DNA of 23,594 nucleotides, taken from Acidobacteriota bacterium (GTDB lineage: Bacteria > Acidobacteriota > Blastocatellia > Pyrinomonadales > Pyrinomonadaceae). The position numbers were made by a program, and so were the translations under genes. Positions 6,282 to 14,518 of this stretch are shown one piece after another (within the stretch, counting starts at the first letter, position 1; every line of letters starts with the position of its first letter). The stretch lies in NCBI GenBank assembly GCA_023391155.1, contig JAEWBM010000109.1:1-23594 (forward strand), written 5' to 3'. The notes under the pieces are model-generated. The model did not search any database and was not told the origin of the DNA. It was given only the letters and a program-made list of their open reading frames with translations.

Positions 6282-6602
6282 ATGAATTGGATATATCTTG
6301 CCATCGCCGGCCTTTTCGAGATCGCATGGGCTATCGGCCTTAAATATACAGAGGGCTGGTCGCGCCTTGTGCCGAGCCTTGTCACCGGCGCGCTGATGAT
6401 CGCGAGCTTCTACTTCTTGTCGCTTGCCGTCCGCACTCTCCCCATCGGCAGCGCCTATGCCGTGTGGACGGGCATCGGCACGGTCGGTGCGGCGATACTC
6501 GGCATGGTGCTGTTTAATGAACCGCGCGACGCCGTCCGCATCTTTTGTATTATGCTGATCATCGCCGGTATCGCCGGCCTCAAGTTGACCTCGTCCCAAT
6601 GA
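6282..6602 (+). CDS. gdx: Small multidrug resistance family transporter, Gdx/SugE type
   Basis: 106 residues with four hydrophobic helices, the length and layout of an SMR antiporter subunit that works as a dual-topology dimer in the inner membrane. Glu13 in helix 1 is the conserved proton/substrate site, and Trp16 with GLKYTEGWSRLVPS matches the Gdx (SugE) subgroup, which exports guanidinium in exchange for protons, rather than the EmrE multidrug subgroup. The helix 2-3 segment RTLPIGSAYAVWTGIGTVGAAILG is also typical. Gdx genes often follow a guanidine riboswitch, but here only 22 bases separate it from the barstar-like gene and I see no such element. It may be co-transcribed from upstream. 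Confidence 0.9.
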   Translation: MNWIYLAIAGLFEIAWAIGLKYTEGWSRLVPSLVTGALMIASFYFLSLAVRTLPIGSAYAVWTGIGTVGAAILGMVLFNEPRDAVRIFCIMLIIAGIAGLKLTSSQ

Positions 6603-6682
6603 AACGTCCACCCTTGCGAACTTGCGGCGCCGGGCGTTTTCCCCTACCCTTTTCTATTCCGTAAATTTCGGCCCCGACGCTT

Positions 6683-7420
6683 ATGAGACGCGATACCATC
6701 TCGTGGTACAGCCACAACCTGAATATGGAAATGCCGCTGGTCGCCTATGGCCACGCGGGATATCCGCTTTTGATGTTCCCGACCGCGGCGGCGGATTATC
6801 TGGAATATGAGCGCTTTTATCTGATCGATGCGATGAAGGGCCTGATCGAATCCGGAAAGATCCGCGCTTATTCGATCAACTCGGTAAATCGCTACAGCCT
6901 GCTCAACACCGAGTCGCATCCCGGCTGGAAGGTCGAGATGCTGACGCGTTTTGACCGCTATGTCACCGACGAGGTGCTGCCGCTGATACGCAATGAATGC
7001 GGCCCCGACGCGATGCCTCTGACCACCGGGGCCAGCCTTGGAGCTCTTCTAGCTGCGAATACCTATTTCAAGCACTCGGATATGTTTCGCGGGACGATCG
7101 CGATGAGCGGGAGCTACGACATCTATAACTATCTCGAGCGGTATTACGACGACAACGTTTATTTCAACAATCCCGATATGTATCTCCGCAACCTCAATGA
7201 TGACTATCATTTACCGCGGTTGCGTAAGGCGGATTCCATAGTAATAGTCACCGGCCAGGGAGCGTTTGAGGCTCCCGACCGCAGCCGCGAGTTCTCAGCT
7301 CTTCTTCATTCAAAGGGGATACCGCATCGGCTTGAGATCTGGGGTCACGATGTAAATCACGACTGGGTCTGGTGGCGGAAGATGCTGCCGCACTACCTCT
7401 CAGAGTTCGTTAACCGATAA
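6683..7420 (+). CDS. Alpha/beta-hydrolase esterase (COG4947/esterase D-like)
   Basis: 245 residues with no signal peptide. The nucleophile elbow is GASLG with Ser118, in the context TTGASLGALLAANTYFKHSDMF, followed by GTIAMSGSYDI as in the esterase D / putative esterase family (PF00756). The catalytic His is probably His226 in WGHDVNHDWVWW; the acid may be in the GQGAFEAPDRSREF segment (Glu196 or Asp199). The opening (SWYSHNLNMEMPLVAYGHAGYPLLMFPT) fits the uncharacterised esterase group often seen in Acidobacteriota and Proteobacteria. The substrate is unknown; short acyl esters are likely. The ATG at 6683 has no clear ribosome-binding site, and the 80-base gap before it may hold its own promoter. 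A hairpin terminator follows the stop. Confidence 0.87.
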   Translation: MRRDTISWYSHNLNMEMPLVAYGHAGYPLLMFPTAAADYLEYERFYLIDAMKGLIESGKIRAYSINSVNRYSLLNTESHPGWKVEMLTRFDRYVTDEVLPLIRNECGPDAMPLTTGASLGALLAANTYFKHSDMFRGTIAMSGSYDIYNYLERYYDDNVYFNNPDMYLRNLNDDYHLPRLRKADSIVIVTGQGAFEAPDRSREFSALLHSKGIPHRLEIWGHDVNHDWVWWRKMLPHYLSEFVNR

Positions 7421-7421
7421 A

Positions 7422-7456
7422 GAAAAAGGCCGGGGCATTATCGCCGCGGCCTTTTC
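7422..7456. terminator. Bidirectional intrinsic terminator
   Basis: AAAAGGCCG (7424-7432) pairs with CGGCCTTTT (7447-7455) around a 14-base loop. It starts directly after the esterase stop and ends 4 bases from the PBP1A stop on the other strand. The A-run on the left and T-run on the right give a U-tract in both directions, so it should end both convergent transcription units. Confidence 0.88.
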
Positions 7457-7459
7457 TAA

Positions 7460-10021
7460 TTATCCGTCTCCTTTCTTACCCTTTCGCCGAGTCCCTTCAC
7501 TTGGCGGCGGTTTAGGTTGAGGCTTCGTCTGTTCGGGCGTCCGCTGCGGCACCACCGCAGGCGTCGGCACCCTCACGGGCGGCGGCGGTTCCGTGGTCCT
7601 CGGCCGCTCTACCTCGATGATCGTGTTCACGTTGATGCCCGATCCGGCCTCTTCATTTGCGGCGGCTGTTGCCTCGGCATCGGTGACCGCGCCCGTCTTC
7701 GCCGCGAGCAGCTCCGCACGGGCCAGCTTCTCACGCTCTTCGCGTTTGTTCCGCTCCATCAGGGCGCGTATCTCGGCCGGCATTGACGGGACGCTCGGGA
7801 AGCTCTCTCTGGGCTTGTCTTTGAGATAGGCGTTCATAAACCCGTTAAAATACGGCACCGCAAGCCCGCCGCCCGTGATCCCGCGGCCCAGCGATTCTTT
7901 CCGGGCGGGATTTCCTATCCAAACGCCGGTGACGTACCGCGGCGTATATCCGATAAACCAAACGTCCGTGTGGTTGTTGACGGTACCGGTCTTCCCGGCC
8001 AGCGGGTGTCCCGCGGCGCTGGCGTTGCCGGCGGTTCCCCCGCCCGAGGTAACGCCGCGCATCATGTCCACCATCGTCAGAGCGACGTATTCGCTCGTCA
8101 CCTTTGAGCTTGAACCGTCCCATTCCTCGAGCAGCGTGCCGTCACGGCTATAAACTTTGCGGATCAGATGCGGCTGCATGCGGACCCCCTTATTCGGGAA
8201 CGCACCGTAGGCGGCCACCATCTCAAGCAGCGATGCCTCAGACGCACCAAGTGCAGAGGGCAGGCTCGGTGCCATCGGGTTCGTTATCCCGAAACGCCGA
8301 ACCATCTGGCCGCCGGCCTGAATACCGACCTGATCGAGCAGGTGTACCGCCGCCAGGTTATATGATTTCGCCAGCGCGATCTTCATCGGCACGTTCGGAT
8401 GGCTCGGCGAACCGTCGTAGTTCGAGGGCTGCCAGCCGCCCCGTTTTATCGGTGCACCGCTTACGATCATGTCAGGCGTCATTCCATCCTCGACCGCTGC
8501 CGTATAGATGAAAGGTTTGTAGGCCGAACCCGTCTGCCTGAGGCCCTGCGTGGCACTATTGAACCGGTTCGTGTGGAAATCGTACCCGCCCACCATCGCA
8601 ACGATCTCGCCCGACTTGGCATCGATCGACACCATCGATGCCTGTATCTCCGGCACCTGCGACAGCTCGATCTCGAGCGTCTGCTTTTCATTGTCGACCG
8701 CCTTGATCAGAAACTCAGCAAGGAAGCCCGGCTTCAGTTCCGCTTTCGGCTTCTTGCCGCTGCGGCCCATGTCCTTTGCCGTGACCACTGCCTTATAGCG
8801 GCCGAAGCGCACACCCACCTCGTCCGCACGCGGATTCTGGCTCACGACCAATCCCTTGATATATTCGCCCTCTTCGTACTCATCGCCGTACCAATCGGCA
8901 TGTTTGTATGACGAGAGTGCCTTGGCGATCTCTTTCTCATCCGTCATCGGCTCGCCGTCCGAATCGACAAGGATGTTCTTATAATCCGAACGCCATTTGC
9001 GGTTCTTATCGAACGCCCGCAGCCGCTCTCTGATCACTTTCGTCGCGATCTTCTGAGCCTCAATATTGATCGTCGTGTAAACCTTTAGCCCGCCCTGGGC
9101 GACGCGCGTCGTGTACTTGTCTTCAAGATATTTGCGGATCTCCTCGACCGGGTAGTCCCACGCCGTCGATTTCGGAAGCGCCTGGTAATAGGCCGTGTCC
9201 GCGAGCTTGATCGGCCGCGCCTTTGCCGCTTCGACCATCGATGCCGAGTACCTTTCAGGGAAATACTTCGTCATCTGGTCGAGCACTATGTCGCGGCGCA
9301 TCTTCGCCTTTTCCATACTGCGGGTCGGCGAGTATTCAGGCGATTTCGGTATCGCCGCGAGAAGAGCGGCCTCCTCCAGCGTCAGATCCTTCAGCGTCTT
9401 TCCAAAGTACGTGCGTGCCCCCGCCTCAAAGCCATAGGCACCCGCCCCGAGAAAGACATAGTTCATATACATCTCGAGGATCTGCCGCTTGGTATAGAAC
9501 CGCTCGATCTGGAGCGCCACTGCCCATTCGTTCACCTTGCGGGTATATGTCTGGTCGCGATAGAGGAATAGGTTTTTCGCAAGCTGCTGCGTTATCGTCG
9601 AGGCCCCTTCCATCCGGCCGGTCGTAAAATTCTTAAAAATGACGCCGGCGATGCGGTACGGGTCGATGCCGATATGGTCGTAGTAGCGATAATCCTCGAT
9701 CGCGATCAGTGCATCCTCAACGTGCTTAGGAATATCTTGTTCCTTGATCGGTATCCGCTTTTCGATGGCAAACTCCGCCAGCACGGTCTCGCCGTCATCG
9801 GCATATATCGTAGTCACCTGCGGCGGACGATAGGTCGCCAGTGCCGACACCTCGACCGAATAGCGGGAATTGTTGAGATAGTATGAGCAAAGCACGCCCG
9901 TGATTCCGCCGGCGCTCAATGCAAGCAGCAATGCCGCGGCGAACCAGGTCAACTTTGTGCCCCATCCCTTGCCGGATGTCGCCCTTACTTCACGCTCAAC
10001 AATTCTTCGTTCTCTAGCCAT
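7460..10021 (-). CDS. mrcA: Class A penicillin-binding protein 1A (glycosyltransferase/transpeptidase)
   Basis: 853 residues. It polymerises lipid II and cross-links peptidoglycan at the outer face of the inner membrane. Order: basic cytoplasmic N-terminus, membrane helix about 24-46, GT51 domain with catalytic Glu109 (AIEDYRYYDH) and Glu138 (EGASTITQQLAKN), KSPEYSP at 226-232, an inserted OB-like region about 345-445, then the transpeptidase with S499-x-x-K502 (QTGSAYKPF), S553-Y-N555 and K677-T-G679. The last 50 residues are Pro/Thr/Lys-rich and probably disordered. The start ATG has AGAGG 6 bases upstream. It lies 17 bases after rodA and is the last gene of the mre operon, where most bacteria keep it at a separate locus. 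The usual two activities appear intact. Confidence 0.95.
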   Translation of the reverse strand: MARERRIVEREVRATSGKGWGTKLTWFAAALLLALSAGGITGVLCSYYLNNSRYSVEVSALATYRPPQVTTIYADDGETVLAEFAIEKRIPIKEQDIPKHVEDALIAIEDYRYYDHIGIDPYRIAGVIFKNFTTGRMEGASTITQQLAKNLFLYRDQTYTRKVNEWAVALQIERFYTKRQILEMYMNYVFLGAGAYGFEAGARTYFGKTLKDLTLEEAALLAAIPKSPEYSPTRSMEKAKMRRDIVLDQMTKYFPERYSASMVEAAKARPIKLADTAYYQALPKSTAWDYPVEEIRKYLEDKYTTRVAQGGLKVYTTINIEAQKIATKVIRERLRAFDKNRKWRSDYKNILVDSDGEPMTDEKEIAKALSSYKHADWYGDEYEEGEYIKGLVVSQNPRADEVGVRFGRYKAVVTAKDMGRSGKKPKAELKPGFLAEFLIKAVDNEKQTLEIELSQVPEIQASMVSIDAKSGEIVAMVGGYDFHTNRFNSATQGLRQTGSAYKPFIYTAAVEDGMTPDMIVSGAPIKRGGWQPSNYDGSPSHPNVPMKIALAKSYNLAAVHLLDQVGIQAGGQMVRRFGITNPMAPSLPSALGASEASLLEMVAAYGAFPNKGVRMQPHLIRKVYSRDGTLLEEWDGSSSKVTSEYVALTMVDMMRGVTSGGGTAGNASAAGHPLAGKTGTVNNHTDVWFIGYTPRYVTGVWIGNPARKESLGRGITGGGLAVPYFNGFMNAYLKDKPRESFPSVPSMPAEIRALMERNKREEREKLARAELLAAKTGAVTDAEATAAANEEAGSGINVNTIIEVERPRTTEPPPPVRVPTPAVVPQRTPEQTKPQPKPPPSEGTRRKGKKGDG

Positions 10022-10038
10022 AAAAACCTCTGCACGGC

Positions 10039-11157
10039 CTAGTTCACAAATCGCCGCATCCTGATGCTCACCACAAATCCGATCGCAATAAAGGTCGACA
10101 ATATAGCCGAAAGCCCGGCGCTCATTAGCGGCAGCGGCACGCCGATCACCGGCAAAAACCCAAGCGTCATTCCGATATTGATGAATATCTGGAACGACAT
10201 CGCCGTCGCAATGGACATTATAACAAGCATTCCGGCGCGGTCGTTAGCTTCTCTCGCCCCCGAGATCAGCCTTGAGATCAACAGCGCATATGCCAAAAGT
10301 AATGAGATGCAGCCGATGAACCCGGTGTTTTCCGCCGTCACGGCAAAGATGAAATCCGTGTGCGGCTCCGGCAGAAACTTAAGCACGCTCTGCGATGTCT
10401 CCGTGTCGCCCTTTATGCCGTGCAGCCCGCCCTTGCCGACCGTGATCATCGATTGAACCGTGTGATAACCATACCCTCGCGGGTCGGCGCTTTCCGGATC
10501 AAGAATGGCATTTATGCGCTCCTGCTGATAACGCTTGATGACACCCGTCTGCACACCCGCATAATAAGATGCCGGCACAAAGATCGCCGTGGCCACCAGC
10601 GCCAGCACCACATATCGAATTTTGATCGCAGATAGAAAGAGTACCGCTGCAAGAATGGGGAAATAGGTTATCGCCTGGCCCGCGTCCGGTTCAAGCATGA
10701 TCAGTATGATCGGCCCGGCCATGATCGCGCCGCCGATAAGCATCTCTTTCAGCTTGAGCGGCCCTGCCTTGCGGTTTCCAAAATACTTGGCCAGCATCAG
10801 CACCGTCGGGATCTTGGCAAACTCTGAGGGCTGGAACTGGCCGATCACCGGCAGACGAAGCCACGCCCGCTGGCCGTTCACCTCCACACCCAGCGGTGTC
10901 AAAACCAAGAACAGCAGTAAGAGGCCGAATGCATAAAAGAAAGGAGCGGCGTCTATGATCCGGCGATAGTCCGACATCGCGACGACGACAAAGGCAAAAA
11001 CGGCGATCCCGAGCCCGATGATCTGTTTGCTCCAATAACTTTCGTGCGGCAGGGCATTGTGGATCTGCCAGACGCCGAAAGCCGCGATCGCGATCGCCAG
11101 GATCGACGTCAGCCAGTCAAAGTCCCGAAGGTCTCGTTTTTCGATTATTGCGACCAT
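10039..11157 (-). CDS. rodA: SEDS peptidoglycan glycosyltransferase RodA
   Basis: 372 residues with about ten hydrophobic segments. RodA polymerises glycan strands for cell elongation in the inner membrane together with PBP2. SEDS signatures: NGQRAWLRLPVIGQFQPSEFAKI (94-116), LEPDAGQA (155-162, usually QPDLGTA), the external loop FLPEPHTDFIFAVTAENTGF (261-280) with Asp268 as the likely catalytic residue, and GMTLGFLPVIGVPLPLMSAG (329-348). The last block normally continues SYGGS; here it is SAGLS (346-350), an unusual change in the family signature. It is encoded 8 bases after mrdA. The start ATG at 11157 overlaps a weak AGAGA. RodA is preferred over FtsW from the operon partner and from the absence of division genes nearby. 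Confidence 0.94.
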   Translation of the reverse strand: MVAIIEKRDLRDFDWLTSILAIAIAAFGVWQIHNALPHESYWSKQIIGLGIAVFAFVVVAMSDYRRIIDAAPFFYAFGLLLLFLVLTPLGVEVNGQRAWLRLPVIGQFQPSEFAKIPTVLMLAKYFGNRKAGPLKLKEMLIGGAIMAGPIILIMLEPDAGQAITYFPILAAVLFLSAIKIRYVVLALVATAIFVPASYYAGVQTGVIKRYQQERINAILDPESADPRGYGYHTVQSMITVGKGGLHGIKGDTETSQSVLKFLPEPHTDFIFAVTAENTGFIGCISLLLAYALLISRLISGAREANDRAGMLVIMSIATAMSFQIFINIGMTLGFLPVIGVPLPLMSAGLSAILSTFIAIGFVVSIRMRRFVN

Positions 11158-11165
11158 TCTCTAAA

Positions 11166-13022
11166 CTACCTGCTCGCCACTTCGGTCTCCGCCGCCAGGT
11201 TCGGATGATTCTTTGCCAGATACGTTTCGTACATCGCACGGACCGGCGGCCCAGCGTGCGTCCCGCCGAAACCGACGTTCTCGATCAGGCCGATGACGGC
11301 GATCTCCGGGTCATATGCCGGTGCGAAGGTGACGATCCATGCATGGTCTTTTTCGCCCTTCAGTGCCCCGGCCGCCTGCGCGGTTCCCGTCTTTGCGGCA
11401 ACATCAAAACCGGGCATATTCACGATGCGTGCGGTGCCGCCGCTGACAGCCGTCCACATTCCGGTCACGATCATCTTCTGCTGCTCGGGCGTCATCTCGA
11501 TCATCTTCGGCTCCGGCTTGCTGAACCCGGTCTGCGGCCTCTCATCAAAATGTTCCGTCCCGGATATCTGTCGAAATTCCTTCAAAAAGTGCGGCGTGTA
11601 CATCCGCCCGAACATCCCGACCGCCGAGATCGTCCTGATCAGTGAGATCGGCGTCACGACCACCGTATCCTGGCCGATCCCTGAGTATATCGTTCGGATA
11701 TCGGACCACTTGCCCTCCCGCTTTTCGACAATGGGCTTCCAGCTCTTCGGTGTCTGGCTCACTTTCTCATTCGGCAGATCGACGCCCGTGAGCTTGTCGT
11801 ATTCGAAATTCTCGACCATCTGGATAACGCCCTCGATCTGCATCTTGAGCGCCAACCGGTAATAGAAACCGTTGCACGAACGCGAGATCGCCGGCACCAG
11901 GTCCGGCGTCCCGTGATTGCCCATGCATCTCGTAAACTTGTTTCCGATCTGGATGCCGCCGCCGCATGCAAAACGGTTGCTGTTGACCGTCATTGCACCG
12001 GTCTGAAATCCGCCGACCGACATCGGTATCTTCCACGTCGATCCCGGCGGGTACCGCCCCTGTATCGCACGGTTATATAGCGGCCGCTCCGGGTCCTGCC
12101 AATACGCCGCGATCTGTTTCCGGCCCTCTTTGGTCTTACTGCCTTGGACGAAGACATTCGGGTCGAATGACGGCTGCGACGCCATCGCGAGCATCTCGCC
12201 GTTTCGCGGGTCCATCGCCAGGATCGTCCCGCGTTTCGAGGCCGAATTTTCGATCTGCTTCTCGGCCTGCATCTGCAGGTCAAGGTCGATCGTCGTTACC
12301 ATGTCCTGCCCCGCCTGCGGCGGGACGACCTCGATCTCGTTCTGTATCCGGCCGCGGCTGTCAACGATCACCTTGCGGTAACCCGGACGCCCGCGTAAGA
12401 ATTCGTCGTAATATTCCTCAAGACCGCCCTTGCCGATTATGTCGCCCGCTTTCATCCCGGCCCATCGCTCCGATTCGAGCTGCTTTGGGCTGATCTCGCC
12501 CACATAGCCCAAAATGTGAGCCATGTAGATCCCGTGCGGATAGAACCGCTGCGGCTGCAGTTCGATCCTCAGTTCGGGATACTCCAGCGAATGGGCCTCG
12601 ACCCAGGCGATATCCTGCATCGTCGCATTGTCTTTGAGGATCAGGGTCTCAAAATCGCCCTGCTTAGAGAGGGACTTCAGCCGCTCCACCACAAAATCCG
12701 GCTCGAGGTCCAAGCCGTCCGAATAGGTCGCGACGCGCGTCTCGATATCAAGCTCCTTCAGCGGCTCATTCGAAATAACTACATTAAAGGTGGGCCGGGA
12801 ATCGACCAGGATCTTGCCGTTGCGGTCAAAAATAGCTCCCCGCGGCGCCGGGATCGGAATGAGCCTGATACGCTGGTTTTCGGCACGTTCGGCGTAATAT
12901 TCGCCGTTGACGATCTGCAGGTAATAGAGCCTGACGCCGAGCAGGGCAAGCAGAACAAAGGCCACCGCGTGGATCACGGCGATCCTGACTAACAGATTCT
13001 GTGATTGATCATTTAACTTCAT
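11166..13022 (-). CDS. mrdA: Penicillin-binding protein 2 (elongation transpeptidase)
   Basis: 618 residues. A short cytoplasmic tail and membrane helix (about 11-34) are followed by the dimerisation/pedestal domain with PAPRGAIFDRNGKILVDSRP (58-77), and the transpeptidase with S328-T-W-K331 (PPGSTWKIP), S382-C-N384 and K544-T-G546 (AAKTGTAQ). These are the class B PBP hallmarks, and NGEYYAERAENQRIR is typical of PBP2. It cross-links glycan made by RodA during sidewall growth and is activated by MreC. The C-terminus (about 585-618) ends in a polar tail (NHPNLAAETEVASR). It lies 10 bases after mreD and 8 before rodA, so the three are surely one transcript. Confidence 0.95.
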   Translation of the reverse strand: MKLNDQSQNLLVRIAVIHAVAFVLLALLGVRLYYLQIVNGEYYAERAENQRIRLIPIPAPRGAIFDRNGKILVDSRPTFNVVISNEPLKELDIETRVATYSDGLDLEPDFVVERLKSLSKQGDFETLILKDNATMQDIAWVEAHSLEYPELRIELQPQRFYPHGIYMAHILGYVGEISPKQLESERWAGMKAGDIIGKGGLEEYYDEFLRGRPGYRKVIVDSRGRIQNEIEVVPPQAGQDMVTTIDLDLQMQAEKQIENSASKRGTILAMDPRNGEMLAMASQPSFDPNVFVQGSKTKEGRKQIAAYWQDPERPLYNRAIQGRYPPGSTWKIPMSVGGFQTGAMTVNSNRFACGGGIQIGNKFTRCMGNHGTPDLVPAISRSCNGFYYRLALKMQIEGVIQMVENFEYDKLTGVDLPNEKVSQTPKSWKPIVEKREGKWSDIRTIYSGIGQDTVVVTPISLIRTISAVGMFGRMYTPHFLKEFRQISGTEHFDERPQTGFSKPEPKMIEMTPEQQKMIVTGMWTAVSGGTARIVNMPGFDVAAKTGTAQAAGALKGEKDHAWIVTFAPAYDPEIAVIGLIENVGFGGTHAGPPVRAMYETYLAKNHPNLAAETEVASR

Positions 13023-13032
13023 ACCGCAATGA

Positions 13033-13578
13033 TCATTTGCCGAGCCTTATCGGGTTACGCCTTCTCGTTTGGCGTCGCGAAGAAAAACTGTCCCGCCTCC
13101 GCGGCCTCGCCCTTTCTGAGGCGAAATAGTCGAGCACTATATAGATCATCGTACCCACGATCGTCGTCCCGATCAGCGAATACGCCGTCACCACAAAGAG
13201 CTGCCCGACAGGCTCCTGCCCCAACAATCTATGCACCCCATAATAAGTAAAATCATCGATCAGGCTAGCGCCCGCTAGGACGGGAATTCGGAGTAAAAGG
13301 TTGTCCAAATAGACGCGCCTGGCAAGCTCTGAAACCAGGTAAGCCGCAAGCGTTTTTGTGAAGCCGCTGGCCCCTAGCAATCCGCCGCTCAACGCATCCA
13401 CCGCGAGGCCCGCCATGGTTCCGAAAAATATCGCCCGGATCGCATTTCTCTGCAGCGCCGCATAGACCACCACGATCAGCGGAAAATCGATATACGCCAG
13501 CGGTTCAGCGACGTTTCGCATCGTCCACTGCAGCAGCACGGCCACTATCAATATGATCGTGATCTTAAGGTTTTCCAT
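13033..13578 (-). CDS. mreD: Rod shape-determining protein MreD with arginine-rich tail
   Basis: 181 residues with five or so membrane helices (first about 4-20). The middle segment FFGTMAGLAVDALSGGLLGASGFTKTLAAYLV (51-82) is the most conserved part of MreD and identifies it together with its position between mreC and mrdA. MreD links MreC/PBP2 to the MreB filament in the inner membrane. After the last helix (about 131-152) there is a 27-residue tail (155-181) carrying eleven arginines and a final lysine, for example RARPRRRDSFSSRRQTRRR. Most MreD proteins end close to the last helix, so this tail is notable; it would be cytoplasmic if the usual topology holds. No frameshift is evident. Confidence 0.9.
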   Translation of the reverse strand: MENLKITIILIVAVLLQWTMRNVAEPLAYIDFPLIVVVYAALQRNAIRAIFFGTMAGLAVDALSGGLLGASGFTKTLAAYLVSELARRVYLDNLLLRIPVLAGASLIDDFTYYGVHRLLGQEPVGQLFVVTAYSLIGTTIVGTMIYIVLDYFASERARPRRRDSFSSRRQTRRRNPIRLGK

Positions 13579-13592
13579 CTAAGCGATCGTTT

Positions 13593-14492
13593 TCACTGCG
13601 CCCTCGGCGTCGGGGTCGCGTTCGGTACTGCCTTTTCAAACTCACTACGTTCCGGCGGCTCGTAGAGCAGCACGCCCACCTCGTGCATCGTGCCCAAGGC
13701 AGCCGTCGGCCTGACGTATATTATGTGCGGCGTCGTCGCCGAGCCCGACTCCACCTCGACCACCTCACCGACCTTTAACCCCGCCGGGTAGATTCCGTCC
13801 TGCCCTGTCGTATATACGGTCTGCCCGGCTTGCACCTCGACACTGCCTGAGACGTACCGCATCACCACGACATTCCGGTCGCTCGTTCCGCTGACGACGC
13901 CAAGCGCGTTCGATTCGCTCAGCTCGCCGACGACCGCGCCGAGCCCCGCCTTGTCCCGCGTGATCAGGTCGATCTGAGAAGATAGCGGCCCGACCGCAGT
14001 TACCCGCCCGACAAGCCCGCCCGCAGTGACGATCGGCATATTCAGGGTCACCCCCGCGAGGCTCCCCTTATCGATGATCACCGAGTCGAACCAAACGTTC
14101 GGGTCTCGCCCGATGATCCGCGCCGACAGCACCTTGTACTTGCCGTCTTCCTTGAGCTCGAGCAGTCCGCGAAGACGCTCGTTCTCGCTGGCGAGGTCCT
14201 CCTTACCCTGCAGCTCGACCTCCAGTTCCTGGATCCGCTGCCGCAGCAGGTCGTTCTCGTCCTGCGCGGAACGCAGATTGGCTATCGATGCAAAATAATT
14301 TGAAACGCCCGTGGATACGGTCGTCACCGGCGACTGGACAAAATCCGCCGCCGTCTGGGCCCAGATGCGGATGACACGCTGTCCGCCGTCGATGCGCGCA
14401 TCAAAGGCCATGAGGACGAAATTCCCCAACAGAAGGATGACCACCAGCCACGGCGTCAATCTCCATACTTCCTGTTGACTTCGCTCTGCCAT
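13593..14492 (-). CDS. mreC: Rod shape-determining protein MreC
   Basis: 299 residues. One membrane helix (about 13-30) near the N-terminus, a coiled coil about 70-116 (DENDLLRQRIQELEVELQG, ENERLRGLLEL), then the two beta-barrel domains, containing ARIIGRDPNVWFDSVIIDKG (124-143) and PIVTAGGLVGRVTAVGPLSSQIDLITR. These are the MreC hallmarks. MreC assembles in the periplasm and activates PBP2-RodA. The last 25 residues are polar and Pro/Thr-rich. It is encoded 26 bases after mreB and 14 before mreD. The start ATG at 14492 gives the expected short cytoplasmic N-terminus (MAERSQQEVWRL). Confidence 0.94.
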   Translation of the reverse strand: MAERSQQEVWRLTPWLVVILLLGNFVLMAFDARIDGGQRVIRIWAQTAADFVQSPVTTVSTGVSNYFASIANLRSAQDENDLLRQRIQELEVELQGKEDLASENERLRGLLELKEDGKYKVLSARIIGRDPNVWFDSVIIDKGSLAGVTLNMPIVTAGGLVGRVTAVGPLSSQIDLITRDKAGLGAVVGELSESNALGVVSGTSDRNVVVMRYVSGSVEVQAGQTVYTTGQDGIYPAGLKVGEVVEVESGSATTPHIIYVRPTAALGTMHEVGVLLYEPPERSEFEKAVPNATPTPRAQ

Positions 14493-14518
14493 CCGTTATC
14501 GGGGAATTTCGCTGCCGG

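Noticed and set aside
5933..6602. A complete barnase/barstar toxin-antitoxin module
   Set aside because: No ribonuclease gene with barnase features was seen in the window; only the barstar-like partner is present.
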